Shown in pieces: positions 54,278-63,900 of a stretch of DNA of 64,000 nt. How positions within the stretch are numbered: the stretch's first letter is position 1; the number at the start of each line of letters is the position of its first letter. The notes under the pieces are model-generated. The model was not told the origin of the DNA and did no database searches. It was given only the letters and a program-made list of their open reading frames with translations. Both the position numbers and the translations under genes were made by a program. This DNA is from Sphingopyxis sp. HIX (GTDB lineage: Bacteria > Pseudomonadota > Alphaproteobacteria > Sphingomonadales > Sphingomonadaceae), in NCBI RefSeq assembly GCF_001468285.1, contig NZ_LNSB01000011.1:1-64000 (forward strand), written 5' to 3'.

Positions 54278-56778
54278 TGTTACCCCTCGCCGCCCTCTGG
54301 CGCATCGCCAGGCGCGACCTCGCGACGCGAATCCGCGGGCTGCGGCTGCTCGCCGTGTGCCTGTTCCTCGGCGTCGCGACGCTCGCCGCGATCGGCAGCC
54401 TGACGCGCGGGATCACGTCGGAACTCGAAGTGCGCGGGCAGACGATCCTCGGCGGCGATATCGAATTCGGCCTGCCCCAGCGGCAGGCCACCGACGCCGA
54501 GATGGCGGGGTTTCGCGATGTCGGCCAGGCATCGGCGACGGTGCGCATGCGCGCGATGGCGAACGACCCCGACGGCGAGGCCCTGCTGTCCGAGTTGAAG
54601 GCGGTCGACGCCGCCTATCCGCTCTACGGAACGATGCGGCTGGAGGGCGGCGTGCGGCGTGGGCCGCCACCCGCGGGGGCGATCTGGATCGGCGCCGATC
54701 TCGCCTCGCGGCTCGAACTCAAAGTCGGCGAGCAGGTCAAGTTCGGCGACAAGAGCTTCCTTATCGACGGCATCATCGCCGAGGAGCCCGACCGGCTGGG
54801 CGAAGGTTTCACGCTGGGACCGGTGGCGATCATCGGGCTCGACGATCTCGCGGCGACCAAGCTGATCCAGCCCGGCAGCCTCTATGAGAGCAAGTACCGC
54901 GTCCGCCTGCAGGGCAGCGCCAATCCCGAGGCCGTTGGCAAGGAACTCACCGAAAAATTCCCGGAAGCAGGATGGGAGATCACCGACCGCAGCAACGGCG
55001 CGCCGGGAACGCGGCGCTTCATCGAGCGCATGGGGCAGTTCCTGTCGCTGGTCGGGCTCGCAGCGCTGGTGATCGCGGGGATCGGCGTCGGCAACGGCGT
55101 CGCCTCCTATCTCGCGGGCAAGCGCCCCGGCCTCGCGACGTTGAAAGTGCTCGGCGCCGACAGCGCGACCGTGATGCGCATCTATGGTCTCCAGATTCTG
55201 GCAGTCGCGGCCGTGTCGATCTTCGCCGGGCTCGTCGTCGGGGCGCTTGCGCCTGCGGCGATTTCGGCGGTCGCGGGCGACGTATTGCCGGTGCAGCCCG
55301 GCGTCGCCATCTATCCGCTGCCGCTCGCGATCAGCGCGGCTTACGGCCTGCTCATCGCGATCGCCTTCGCCCTGCCCCCGCTCGCAGCGACGCGGCGCGT
55401 GCCGGCGGCGGGGCTGTTCCGCGCCACCATCGACGGCACGGCGCGCCCGGAGACGCGCACGATCCTCGCGGTCGGCGCGGCGCTCGCCGCCATCGTCGCG
55501 CTCGCGGTCGGCACCGCGCGCGAGCCCTTGTTCGCACTCGGTTTCGTCGGCGCGGCGGCGGGACTGCTGCTGCTGCTCGTCGGAATCGGCTGGCTGGTGC
55601 GCAAAGGCGCGAGCCTGGTACCACGTCCGAAGCAGCCGCTGCTGCGTCTCGCGGTCGCGAACCTGCACCGCCCGGGCGCCGCGACGGGCGCGCTGGTGGT
55701 GGCGCTGGGGCTGGGGCTCACCCTGTTCGTGACGCTGGCGGCGATCCAGACGAGCATCACCGCCGAAATCTCGCGCACCGTGCCGCAGCGCGCGCCGAGC
55801 TTTTTCGTGCTCGACATCCCGCGCGACGGCGCCGGGCAATTCCGGTTGATGGTCACCAAGGCCGCGCCCGATGCCGATATCAACCTGATCCCGGCCCTGC
55901 GCGGCAGCGTCACCGAATATGCCGGCCAGCGCGTCGACGAGCTCGAGCAATTGCCCGAAGGCGCATGGGTGCTGCGCGGCGACCGCGGGCTGACCTATAG
56001 CCCGACGCTGCCCAATGGCAGCGAGCTGACCGCGGGGAGTTGGTGGGCGGCCGATTACAAGGGGCCGCCGCTGGTCAGCGTCGAGCAGGAGGTCGCGACT
56101 TCGCTCGGCCTCAAGATCGGCGATACGCTGTCGGTCAACGTCCTCGGCGTCGAGGTACAGGGCAAGGTCGCGTCTTTCCGCACCGTCGAATGGGACAATT
56201 TCGGGCTCAACTATGTGCTCGTCTTCTCGCCGGGAAGCTTCGACGCGGCGCCGCACAATATGGTCGCGACGGTCGCGGTGCCTCCGGCGGCCGAGGCCGA
56301 ACTCGCGCGCAGCATCCCGCGCGCTTTCCCCTCGGCTTCGCTGATCGCGGTGCGCGACGTCATCGGACAGGTCACGACCTTGCTCACCCAGATGAGCCAG
56401 GCGATCGCCGCGGCGGCGAGCATCGCAATCCTCGCCGGCATCGCGGTGCTGATCGGCGCGATCGCCGCGAGCCGCGAGCGGCGCGTCTACGACAGCGTGA
56501 TCCTGAAATTGCTCGGCGCGACGCGCGGCCAGATATTGGGCGCACAGGGCCTCGAATATGCGGTGCTGGCGCTGATCCTCGCGGCGCTGGCGCTCGGACT
56601 GGGGCTCGCGGCGGGCTGGTATGTGGTGACGCAGATCTTCGACTTCGGCTTCGCGCCCGATCCGTTCATCGTCGGCATGACATTGCTCGGCGGCGCCGGG
56701 CTGGCCTTCCTGATCGGGATTGCGGGAAGCTGGCCCCTGCTGTCGGTGCGACCCGCGAGCGCGCTGCGTAGCCTCTAG
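54277..56778 (+). CDS. FtsX-like ABC permease (YbbP-like)
   Basis: An 833-residue membrane protein with ten or so transmembrane helices: two FtsX-type permease units, each with a large extracytoplasmic domain. N-terminal segment WRIARRDLATRIRGLRLLAV, middle helices, and a C-terminal FtsX block ending LLSVRPASALRSL. YbbP-type proteins form a transporter with YbbA and have been connected with lipid or lysophospholipid handling next to TesA; the substrate here is unknown. Starts inside the ATPase stop, so translation is coupled. Confidence 0.9.
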   Translation: MLPLAALWRIARRDLATRIRGLRLLAVCLFLGVATLAAIGSLTRGITSELEVRGQTILGGDIEFGLPQRQATDAEMAGFRDVGQASATVRMRAMANDPDGEALLSELKAVDAAYPLYGTMRLEGGVRRGPPPAGAIWIGADLASRLELKVGEQVKFGDKSFLIDGIIAEEPDRLGEGFTLGPVAIIGLDDLAATKLIQPGSLYESKYRVRLQGSANPEAVGKELTEKFPEAGWEITDRSNGAPGTRRFIERMGQFLSLVGLAALVIAGIGVGNGVASYLAGKRPGLATLKVLGADSATVMRIYGLQILAVAAVSIFAGLVVGALAPAAISAVAGDVLPVQPGVAIYPLPLAISAAYGLLIAIAFALPPLAATRRVPAAGLFRATIDGTARPETRTILAVGAALAAIVALAVGTAREPLFALGFVGAAAGLLLLLVGIGWLVRKGASLVPRPKQPLLRLAVANLHRPGAATGALVVALGLGLTLFVTLAAIQTSITAEISRTVPQRAPSFFVLDIPRDGAGQFRLMVTKAAPDADINLIPALRGSVTEYAGQRVDELEQLPEGAWVLRGDRGLTYSPTLPNGSELTAGSWWAADYKGPPLVSVEQEVATSLGLKIGDTLSVNVLGVEVQGKVASFRTVEWDNFGLNYVLVFSPGSFDAAPHNMVATVAVPPAAEAELARSIPRAFPSASLIAVRDVIGQVTTLLTQMSQAIAAAASIAILAGIAVLIGAIAASRERRVYDSVILKLLGATRGQILGAQGLEYAVLALILAALALGLGLAAGWYVVTQIFDFGFAPDPFIVGMTLLGGAGLAFLIGIAGSWPLLSVRPASALRSL

Positions 56779-57536
56779 TTCAGCAGCCGCACCACCGCCG
56801 ACACCGCCGCCAGCCCCAGCACGGCGGCAACCATCGCTTGCCACACATGCGCGGGAACGCGGCCGAAGTGGCGCGCGCCGACAAGATTGCCGAGCCACAT
56901 CGGCGGGAAGAGGATCAGCGCGATCAGGAATAATTTCCACGTCGCGATGCCGACCCAGAGCGCGGCGAGCGTGCCTGCGATCGCGGTGCCGAAGAAGATC
57001 AGCAGCATCGAGGCACGCGCGACCTTCGGGTCGAGCGAGCGGCGGAGATAGAAAGGCACGACCGGTGGCCCTGGCATCGCCGCGAAGCCGGTAAGGATGC
57101 CCGAGGCGAAGCCCGTCCCCGCGACCGCGGCGCGCGTCGGCTGGTGATCGTCGGGATGCTTGGGCAGCAGCACCGCGATGAAGGCGCCGACGGCAGCGAG
57201 CGTGATGAGCAGCCGCGCGATGTCGGACGGCGTCGCGTCGAGCGCGGCCATGCCGAGTGGGGTCGTCACCATCGCGAGCAGGGCGATCGGAACCGCGGTC
57301 GAGCGGTCGGCGTCGGCGAGGATGATGCGGATGCCCACCGGCCCGATCAGCAGCTGGAGCAGGATGCCGAGCACCACCGCCTCCTCGGGGCTGATGATCA
57401 GCCCGAGCAGCGGCACCAGGATGATCGCCATGCCGAACCCGGTGAGCCCGCGCACATAGGCCGCGCCGAAGGTCATCGCGCCCGCACCCGCCAAGGTCAG
57501 CGGCGCGATGCCGACGAGTTGCTGAACGCCGCTCAC
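56775..57536 (-). CDS. TauE/SafE family permease
   Basis: A 253-residue membrane protein of the TauE/SafE family (sulfite or organosulfur anion exporters), with about seven to eight helices. The repeated family motif is visible in YVRGLTGFGMAIILVPLLGL and the second copy GILTGFAAMPGPPVVPFYL. The start is GTG 57536, overlapping the metallophosphoesterase stop (GTGA). Substrate not determinable. Confidence 0.86.
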   Translation of the reverse strand: MSGVQQLVGIAPLTLAGAGAMTFGAAYVRGLTGFGMAIILVPLLGLIISPEEAVVLGILLQLLIGPVGIRIILADADRSTAVPIALLAMVTTPLGMAALDATPSDIARLLITLAAVGAFIAVLLPKHPDDHQPTRAAVAGTGFASGILTGFAAMPGPPVVPFYLRRSLDPKVARASMLLIFFGTAIAGTLAALWVGIATWKLFLIALILFPPMWLGNLVGARHFGRVPAHVWQAMVAAVLGLAAVSAVVRLLN

Positions 57537-58390
57537 TGCCGCGGCCCCAGTGTCACCAGCCACACGTCGGGCGGCACGCCGTAGCGCAGCGGCAGGATGC
57601 TGGTGCCAAGCCCCGCACCGACGAACAGTCGCTGCGTCCCGTCGGTCATGTCGCCGCAGGCGAAGCGGTCGCCATAGGCCGAAGCGTAGCTGAGCGCGCC
57701 GACCAGCGGCAGCGCGATCTGGCCGCAATGGGTATGACCCGCGAACACCGCGTCGACCGGCGCGGGCAGGTCGGGGACGATGTCGGGGCTGTGCGTCGTC
57801 AGGATGCGCGGGCCCGGGCCGAGCGCGTCCATCGCCGCATAGGTGCGTTTCAGATTGTCGTGGTTGGTGACCTCGTCGTCGACGCCGCCGACGATCAAAG
57901 GTCCGCGGCGCACCGCCTGGTTGCGCAGCACGGTGACCCCTGCGGCCTTCATCCCCTTGGCGATCGGTTCGGGCTGAAACCAATAGTCATGATTGCCCAG
58001 CACCGCGATCACGCCATATTTCGCCTTGGCCTCGGCAAAGGGCGCGGTCAGTTCGGCAGCCGAATAATGGCGCGTAGACAGCGTCTTGCCGCTGTGGAAG
58101 TCGCCCGCGAGCAGGATCAGGTCGGGCTTCAGCTTGTTGAAGCGGCGAAGGATCGCCGCGAGCCGCTCGGGCGGCATGTCGGGCCCCGCGACATGGGTGT
58201 CGGAGACGAGCAGCACGCGCATCGGCGGCGCGCCCTCCGGCCAGTCGGCGAGTTCGACGCTCGCGGTGCGGACGATCGGATCGGCGCTCGCGTTCCACAG
58301 TCCGCGGCCGACCAGCAGCAGCCCGAGCAGGACCAGCAGCGCCAGCCAGCGCCGCCACCGGCGGCGCGGCTTTGCTTCGGTCGCGCTCAA
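57533..58390 (-). CDS. metallophosphoesterase (YaeI-like)
   Basis: A 285-residue calcineurin-like phosphoesterase with an N-terminal membrane anchor ([17 protein letters not shown]). All metal motifs are present: SDTHVAG, GDFHSG, LGNHDYW, then TTHSPD and GHTHCGQ. Family members remove phosphate groups from lipids or other substrates at the membrane. It starts inside the thrS stop (4-nt overlap). Confidence 0.92.
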   Translation of the reverse strand: MSATEAKPRRRWRRWLALLVLLGLLLVGRGLWNASADPIVRTASVELADWPEGAPPMRVLLVSDTHVAGPDMPPERLAAILRRFNKLKPDLILLAGDFHSGKTLSTRHYSAAELTAPFAEAKAKYGVIAVLGNHDYWFQPEPIAKGMKAAGVTVLRNQAVRRGPLIVGGVDDEVTNHDNLKRTYAAMDALGPGPRILTTHSPDIVPDLPAPVDAVFAGHTHCGQIALPLVGALSYASAYGDRFACGDMTDGTQRLFVGAGLGTSILPLRYGVPPDVWLVTLGPRQ

Positions 58391-60387
58391 CCGCGCAGGT
58401 CGGGCGGGGTCGCCTCGCCCTTCAGCATCGCGATCGCGTCGGCGAGCGGCATGATGCGCTGGCCGTCCTGGCCGAGGGTGCGGATCGCGACGGTGCCTTC
58501 CTCGGCCTCGCGCTTGCCGACGACGAGCAGGTAGGGGACCTTCTGCAGGCTATGTTCGCGGACCTTGTAGTTGATCTTTTCGTTGCGCAGGTCGCTTTCG
58601 GCGCGGATACCCGCGGAGGTGAGCTGCGCAAGCGCGTCCTTCGCATAATCGTCGGCGTCGCTGACGATCGTCGCCACCACCGCCTGCACCGGCGCGAGCC
58701 AGGTCGGGAAGCGGCCCGCGAAATGCTCGATCAATATGCCGATGAAGCGTTCGTAGCTGCCGAAGATCGCGCGATGCAGCATCACCGGCCGGTGGCGCTC
58801 GCCATCCTCGCCGATATACGACGCGTCGAGCCGGTCGGGCAGCACGCGGTCGGACTGGATCGTCCCGACCTGCCAGGTGCGGCCGATCGCGTCGGTCAGG
58901 TGCCATTCGAGTTTGGGCGCATAGAAGGCGCCCTCGCCCGGTAGCTCTTCCCACCCATAGTCCGGCGTGCACAGGCCCGCACTGGTCACCGCGTCGCGCA
59001 GCTCATTCTCGGACTTGTCCCACATCTCCTCGCTGCCGAAGCGCTTTTCGGGGCGCAGCGCGAGCTTGATCGCATAGCTGAAGCCGAAGTCCTTGTAGAT
59101 GCGATCGGCGAGCGCGCAGAAGTTGCGAACCTCGTCGACGATCTGGTCCTCGCGGCAGAAGATATGTGCGTCGTCCTGCGTGAACTGGCGCACGCGCATC
59201 AGCCCGTGGAGCGCGCCATGCGGCTCGTTGCGGTGGCAGCAGCCATTTTCGTACAGGCGCAGCGGCAGGTCGCGATAGCTCTTCATGCCCTGACGGAAGA
59301 TCAGCACATGCGCCGGGCAGTTCATCGGCTTCAAGGCCATCCACTCGGCGTCGTCCGAAACGATCGGGCCTTCGTCCTCGGTGTTCGGAACCTCGTCGGG
59401 GATGACGAACATATTCTCGCGATATTTGCCCCAATGACCCGACTGCTCCCACTGGCGCGCGTCCATCACCTGCGGCGTCTTGACCTCGCGATAGCCCGCG
59501 GCGTCGATCGCGCGGCGCATATAGGCCTCGAGCTCGCGCCAGACGAGGAAGCCGTTGGGATGCCAGAAGACCGAGCCATGCGCTTCCTGTTGCAGGTGGA
59601 ACAGGTCCATGTCCTGCCCCAGCCGGCGATGGTCGCGCTTGGCGGCCTCTTCAAGCCGGACGAGATGCTCGGCGAGCTGCTTCTTGTTGAGCCAGCCGGT
59701 GCCGTAGATGCGCGACAGCTGCGCATTCTTCTGGTCGCCGCGCCAATAGGCGCCCGACACGCGCGTCAGCTTGAATGCCGCGGGGTCGAGCTTGCCGGTC
59801 GAGGCCAGATGGGGCCCGCGGCACATGTCCATCCAGCCGTCGCCCGAGCGATAGACGGTGAGTTCCTCGCCCGCGGGCAGCTCGTGCGCCCATTCGGCCT
59901 TGAAGCTCTCGCCGTCGGCCTCCCATTTGGCGATCAGCGCGTCGCGCTCCCACACTTCGCGCGTGAGCGGCAGGTCGGCGGCGATGATCTTGCGCATCTC
60001 CTCCTCGATGAGCGGCAGTTCCTCGTCGCGGAACGGGCCGTGCTCGGCGGTCGGTGCGAAGTCGTAATAGAAACCGTCATTCGTCGACGGACCGAAAGTG
60101 ATCTGCGTGCCCGGAAACAGGTTCTGCACCGCCTCCGCCAGCACATGCGCAAAGTCGTGGCGTACCAGTTCGAGCGCGTCGGCCTCGTCGCGGCCGGTCA
60201 CCAGCGCGAGGTTGGTGTCCTCCTCCAGCGGGCGCATGATGTCGCGCAGCTCGCCGTCGATCTTGGCGGCGAGCGCGGCCTTGGCGAGCCCGGGGCCGAT
60301 GTCGGCCGCGATCTGGGCCGGGGTAGTCCCGCGCGCGACTTCACGGGCAGAGCCATCGGGAAGGGTGACGCGGATCATCTGGGACAT
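58387..60387 (-). CDS. thrS: threonine-tRNA ligase
   Basis: A 666-residue class II synthetase. N-terminal TGS domain ([20 protein letters not shown]), editing domain with its His pair ([11 protein letters not shown]), catalytic core with zinc ligands Cys in [10 protein letters not shown] and His in FTQDDAHIF, and an anticodon-binding C-terminus ([20 protein letters not shown]). ATG 60387 gives the right start; a longer reading is unlikely. First gene of thrS-phosphoesterase-TauE cluster, each overlapping the next by 4 nt. Confidence 0.97.
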   Translation of the reverse strand: MSQMIRVTLPDGSAREVARGTTPAQIAADIGPGLAKAALAAKIDGELRDIMRPLEEDTNLALVTGRDEADALELVRHDFAHVLAEAVQNLFPGTQITFGPSTNDGFYYDFAPTAEHGPFRDEELPLIEEEMRKIIAADLPLTREVWERDALIAKWEADGESFKAEWAHELPAGEELTVYRSGDGWMDMCRGPHLASTGKLDPAAFKLTRVSGAYWRGDQKNAQLSRIYGTGWLNKKQLAEHLVRLEEAAKRDHRRLGQDMDLFHLQQEAHGSVFWHPNGFLVWRELEAYMRRAIDAAGYREVKTPQVMDARQWEQSGHWGKYRENMFVIPDEVPNTEDEGPIVSDDAEWMALKPMNCPAHVLIFRQGMKSYRDLPLRLYENGCCHRNEPHGALHGLMRVRQFTQDDAHIFCREDQIVDEVRNFCALADRIYKDFGFSYAIKLALRPEKRFGSEEMWDKSENELRDAVTSAGLCTPDYGWEELPGEGAFYAPKLEWHLTDAIGRTWQVGTIQSDRVLPDRLDASYIGEDGERHRPVMLHRAIFGSYERFIGILIEHFAGRFPTWLAPVQAVVATIVSDADDYAKDALAQLTSAGIRAESDLRNEKINYKVREHSLQKVPYLLVVGKREAEEGTVAIRTLGQDGQRIMPLADAIAMLKGEATPPDLRG

Positions 60388-60490
60388 GGGAAAAATCGGC
60401 CTTTCTGGCGGGGTAAAGAGCGCCCCTTTGCCAGCATGCGATATGGGCGGCAAGGGTGCTGTTCGCAACCGCAGCGGCATTCGGGCTTGC

Positions 60491-60509
60491 AATGATACAT
60501 TGTATCATT
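60491..60509. promoter_or_regulatory. Zur/Fur-like palindrome upstream of the MerC gene
   Basis: AATGATACA, one base, TGTATCATT: a perfect 19-bp palindrome of the Zur/Fur-box type, 35 nt before the ATG of the MerC-domain gene. Inferred zinc- or iron-responsive operator. Confidence 0.6.
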
Positions 60510-60544
60510 ATCTCGGCAGCCCATAGCCCCGCGAAAGTCCTTCG

Positions 60545-60946
60545 ATGTCCCTGCCCACCGCGCGCCCGCGCCGCGCCGACCTTGCCGGCCTGGCGCTGTC
60601 GGCGACCTGCCTGGTCCACTGCCTCGCGCTGCCGATGCTGTTGCTGCTCGCGCCCGCGCTCGGCCACTGGATCGTGCTGCCCGAAGGAACGCATGCCGCG
60701 ATCCTGACGCTCGCGCTGCCCGCGGCGTTCGTCGCGATGCGCGGCGGCTGGCACCGGCATCGACGCTCGGCGCCCGGGCTGGTCGCCGCGGCGGGCTTGG
60801 CCCTGCTGGCACTGGGGCTCGCGGCGCATGAAGGGTGGCTCGCGACCGCGAACGCGTCCGCCGCCGACACATTGCTGACCACGCTCGGCGCGCTCGCCCT
60901 CGCGGCGGCGCATCTCGCCAACTGGCGGTTGGGGCATAAAGGCTGA
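60545..60946 (+). CDS. MerC domain membrane protein
   Basis: A 133-residue inner-membrane protein with four helices of the MerC type. Only one cysteine pair (Cys22 and Cys26 in ATCLVHCLALP) is present, where mercury transporters have two; the C-terminus HLANWRLGHKG replaces the usual cysteine motif. So mercury transport is doubtful, and with the Zur-like palindrome upstream, zinc or another metal is a better guess. Confidence 0.78.
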   Translation: MSLPTARPRRADLAGLALSATCLVHCLALPMLLLLAPALGHWIVLPEGTHAAILTLALPAAFVAMRGGWHRHRRSAPGLVAAAGLALLALGLAAHEGWLATANASAADTLLTTLGALALAAAHLANWRLGHKG

Positions 60947-60981
60947 GCGGCCGTCCCGATAGCATCCTTGTCATTATGTAA

Positions 60982-61014
60982 ATGTCACTTGACATCACCG
61001 GCTTGCTATGTCAA
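60982..61014. promoter_or_regulatory. ATGTCA/TGACAT operator array
   Basis: ATGTCA, two bases, TGACAT (60982-60995), perfect palindrome, and ATGTCAA again at 61008-61014. About 35 nt before the membrane-protein gene that shares an operon with an XRE regulator, so likely its autoregulatory site. Confidence 0.55.
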
Positions 61015-61048
61015 TTTTCCTTGACTGATTAGCAAGGGAGCTTGACCG

Positions 61049-61675
61049 ATGCCGGTGATCGCCGAGATGGACAAAGCAGCGGACGACAACGCGGCGCTGC
61101 AAGCGCAGGCACGGCGCGAGACATTGCTGTGGGGTGCGGCGTTCGTCATCGGCACCTTCGGGGTCGGCATCCTCAACCTGTTCGTCGACCTCGGGTCGGC
61201 GCTGAGCGCAGCGCTCTTCTTTGCGGCGATGCTGCTGCTCTTTCCCTTCGTCCGCGCGGGCGAGCGGTTGCAACGCGTGTCGGGCAACGGATCGCTCGCG
61301 CTGCTCCGCTACAACCGGCGTTTCATGGTCGCCTCCTTCGCCTATGTCGCGGCCTTGATGGGCGCGATCTGGCTGACCAAGATCGGCAGCTACAGCGCGC
61401 CCGTCTATGTGCTCATAGCGATCGCGCCGTCGCTGCCGATCCTGCTGATGATCTGGACGATGGCGCGGCTGCTGCAGGAAGAGCAGGACGAATATCTGCG
61501 CAGCCAGCATATCCGCCACGCGCTGGTCGCGACGGGCTTCGTGCTCGCCGCGGCGACGATCTGGGGCTTTCTGGAGCAGTTCAACGTCGTGCCGCACATG
61601 CCGAGCTATTGGGTCTTCCCAGCCTGGGCGATCGGGCTCGGCGGCAGCCAGATCTGGTCGAAGCTGCGCGGATGA
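61049..61675 (+). CDS. membrane protein of unknown function, cotranscribed with an XRE regulator
   Basis: A 208-residue protein with six predicted membrane helices and no recognised family. The first 20 or so residues (MDKAADDNAALQAQARRETL) are cytoplasmic and charged. ATG 61049 or 61067 possible. Its stop overlaps the XRE gene by 4 nt (ATGA), so the two are translationally coupled. Together with the upstream ATGTCA sites this is a self-contained regulatory module; what it senses is unknown. Confidence 0.65.
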   Translation: MPVIAEMDKAADDNAALQAQARRETLLWGAAFVIGTFGVGILNLFVDLGSALSAALFFAAMLLLFPFVRAGERLQRVSGNGSLALLRYNRRFMVASFAYVAALMGAIWLTKIGSYSAPVYVLIAIAPSLPILLMIWTMARLLQEEQDEYLRSQHIRHALVATGFVLAAATIWGFLEQFNVVPHMPSYWVFPAWAIGLGGSQIWSKLRG

Positions 61676-61863
61676 AGAACCGCCTCAAGGTCCTGCGCGC
61701 CGAACGCGACTGGAGCCAGCAGGATCTCGCCGAGCGGCTCGAGGTGTCGCGCCAGTCGGTCAATGCGATCGAGACCGGAAAATACGACCCGTCGCTCCCC
61801 CTCGCCTTTCGCATCGCCGACCTGTTCGGAATGTCCATCGAAGAGATTTTCCAGCGAGATTGA
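61672..61863 (+). CDS. XRE family HTH regulator, 63 residues
   Basis: A minimal helix-turn-helix protein: MKNRLKVLRAERDWSQQDLA, ERLEVSRQSVNAIETGKYDP, then FRIADLFGMSIEEIFQ. It has no extra sensing domain, so a partner must provide the signal; the membrane protein upstream, overlapping by 4 nt, is the obvious candidate. Family relatives often sit with such membrane proteins. Confidence 0.88.
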   Translation: MKNRLKVLRAERDWSQQDLAERLEVSRQSVNAIETGKYDPSLPLAFRIADLFGMSIEEIFQRD

Positions 61864-61869
61864 ACCTAA

Positions 61870-62796
61870 ATGAAAAAGCGTATTTCCGTCGCCGCCATCT
61901 TCATCCTGATAGCCGGGCTGGTCGCCAGCCGCGCCGATGCCGCCGAGGCCTGCCCCGCGGGGATGAACGAGGGCAAGCGCATCACCGTGCTGGTCGAAGG
62001 CGCGGGCCCGGATGTCGCGCTGATCCCCGGCCTGTCAAGCCCGCGCGGCGTGTGGGATGCGACGGCCGAGCGGCTGAAGGGCCGATATAGGCTGCACCGC
62101 GTCCAGATCCGCGGCTTCGGCGACGAAGCGGGGATCAACGCCGAAGGACCGGTGCTCGAGCCGATGATGCGGGAGGTCGCCGACTATATCGACGATTGCA
62201 TCACCGACGCGGGTCGCCCCGCGCCCGCGGTGATCGGCCATTCGATGGGCGGGCTCACCGGGCTGATGATCGCCGCGCGCGCGCCGCAAGAGGTCGGCAA
62301 GCTAATGATCGTCGATGCGGTGCCCTTCATCGGCCTGCTGTTCAATCCCGCCGCGACGGTCGAGCGCATGACGCCGCAGGCCGACCAGATGGCGGCGATG
62401 ATGCGCGCGCAATATGGCCAGCCGAAGCCGACGGGTCCGGTGGCCGACCCCGGCCCGATGAGCATGGCCGGCGGCCTATCGAACACGCCCGCGGGGCGTA
62501 TCGCGATCGTCGGCTGGATGCGCGATGCCGATCCGCGCGTGACCGCGCAGGTCTTTCGCGACGTGATGGTGACCGACCTGCGCGGCGAACTCGCGGCGGT
62601 GACCGCGCCGGTGACCCTGCTCTATGCGCAGGACGACAGCGCGATGCCGCCCGAGCGGGCGAAAGCCGGATTCGAGCCGCAATATGCCGGGGTCGCGAAG
62701 TTCGAGGCGCAGATGGTGCCGAACAGCCGTCACTTCATCATGCTCGACCAGCCCGAGGTGTTTGCAGCGGCGGTCGACGCCTTTCTGGCCGAATAG
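61870..62796 (+). CDS. exported alpha/beta hydrolase
   Basis: A 308-residue alpha/beta hydrolase with signal peptide MKKRISVAAIFILIAGLVAS. Nucleophile Ser in VIGHSMGGLTG; Asp in YAQDDSAMPP and His in NSRHFIMLDQ complete the triad. Substrate unknown. It begins 6 nt after the XRE gene, and may be part of the same transcript. Confidence 0.85.
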   Translation: MKKRISVAAIFILIAGLVASRADAAEACPAGMNEGKRITVLVEGAGPDVALIPGLSSPRGVWDATAERLKGRYRLHRVQIRGFGDEAGINAEGPVLEPMMREVADYIDDCITDAGRPAPAVIGHSMGGLTGLMIAARAPQEVGKLMIVDAVPFIGLLFNPAATVERMTPQADQMAAMMRAQYGQPKPTGPVADPGPMSMAGGLSNTPAGRIAIVGWMRDADPRVTAQVFRDVMVTDLRGELAAVTAPVTLLYAQDDSAMPPERAKAGFEPQYAGVAKFEAQMVPNSRHFIMLDQPEVFAAAVDAFLAE

Positions 62797-62873
62797 CCGC
62801 GCGGTCGACCGCCGCCCTTGCCCCCTTCCCGCTCCGCCGCTAGGGCGGCGGCAGCCGGAAAGGAGCGTCCCCC

Positions 62874-63128
62874 ATGTTCAAGCGCCTGTTCGTCGACCAC
62901 CCGAAGAGCGTCGACGAAAATTACATCGAGCATTTCGGCGTCGCGTCGAAATTCGGCGTGACGATGATCTGGGGCGGGATGTGCGCGCTGGTGCATGCGG
63001 TGGTCCCCGGCTGGTGCATCACCACCGGCAGCGACACGATCTCGCGGCTCAACAAGATCATGGTCGAACAGCGCCGCGCCAAGGGGCAGGCCGTGATGCA
63101 GATGAGCACCATCGACTGGGTGATCTGA
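62874..63128 (+). CDS. DUF6356-like small membrane protein
   Basis: An 84-residue protein, MFKRLFVDHPKSVDENYIEH and onward, with one hydrophobic helix (FGVTMIWGGMCALVHAVVPG). Similar small proteins in sphingomonads are called DUF6356; I give that from memory. GGAAAGGAGCG is the ribosome site. An alpha/beta hydrolase gene follows 5 nt later. Confidence 0.65.
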   Translation: MFKRLFVDHPKSVDENYIEHFGVASKFGVTMIWGGMCALVHAVVPGWCITTGSDTISRLNKIMVEQRRAKGQAVMQMSTIDWVI

Positions 63129-63133
63129 GCGGC

Positions 63134-63886
63134 GTGACCGACGCGCCCGACTATCTCGACCGCGCGGCGCGCCCGCGCCTCGCCTATCGCCACATCGCGG
63201 GCAGCGGCCCGGCGATCGTCTTCCTGCCCGGTTACATGTCCGACATGGCGGGGGGCAAGGCGACCGCGCTGTTCGACTGGGCGGCGAGCGAAGGCCGCGC
63301 GTGCCTGCTGCTCGACTATGCGGGATGCGGGCTGTCGGACGGACTGTTTTCCGAGCAGACTTTGCTCGACTGGCGCGGCGACATACTCGACCTGATCGAT
63401 GCGCGTATCGAGGGGCCGGTGGTCATCGTCGGCTCGTCGATGGGCGGCTGGCTGATGCTGCTCACCGCATTGGCGCTGGTCCAGCGCGACGGACCCGGCC
63501 GCGTCGCGGGGCTCGTCGGGATCGCCGCGGCGCCCGACTTCACCGACTGGGGCTTTAATCCGCAAGAGAAGGCGATCATTCTCGCCGAGGGCGAGCTGCG
63601 CGAAGAGACGCCCTACAGCGACCAGCCCTATGTCACGACGCGCGGCTTCTGGCAGTCGGGCGAGGCGAACCGCCTGCTCGAAGCCGAAATACCGCTCGTC
63701 TGCCCGGTGCGCCTCCTCCACGGGCAGGAGGACGGCGACGTGCCGCCCGACATCAGCCTCCGCCTCGCCGCCGCGCTCGCCAGCGACGATGTGCAGGTGA
63801 CGCTCGTCAAGGGCGGCGACCACCGCCTGTCGCGCGACACCGACATCGCGCTGCTGATCGACAGCGTCGCGCGGCTTACCGACTAG
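63134..63886 (+). CDS. alpha/beta hydrolase
   Basis: A 250-residue alpha/beta hydrolase without a signal peptide. Nucleophile Ser in VIVGSSMGGWLML, Asp in LLHGQEDGDVPP, His in GGDHRLSRD. The GTG 63134 start is taken because it closely follows the DUF6356 stop and gives the usual N-terminus (DYLDRAARPRLAYRHIAG). Resembles palmitoyl-protein-thioesterase-type (ABHD10-like) hydrolases, but the substrate is open. Confidence 0.82.
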   Translation: MTDAPDYLDRAARPRLAYRHIAGSGPAIVFLPGYMSDMAGGKATALFDWAASEGRACLLLDYAGCGLSDGLFSEQTLLDWRGDILDLIDARIEGPVVIVGSSMGGWLMLLTALALVQRDGPGRVAGLVGIAAAPDFTDWGFNPQEKAIILAEGELREETPYSDQPYVTTRGFWQSGEANRLLEAEIPLVCPVRLLHGQEDGDVPPDISLRLAAALASDDVQVTLVKGGDHRLSRDTDIALLIDSVARLTD

Positions 63887-63900
63887 ACCGAAGGATCATC

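Noticed and set aside
54280..56940. Minus-strand open frame of nearly 890 codons opposite the FtsX-like permease
   Set aside because: Composition is that of an antisense shadow, and the permease fits a known family with a coupled ATPase.
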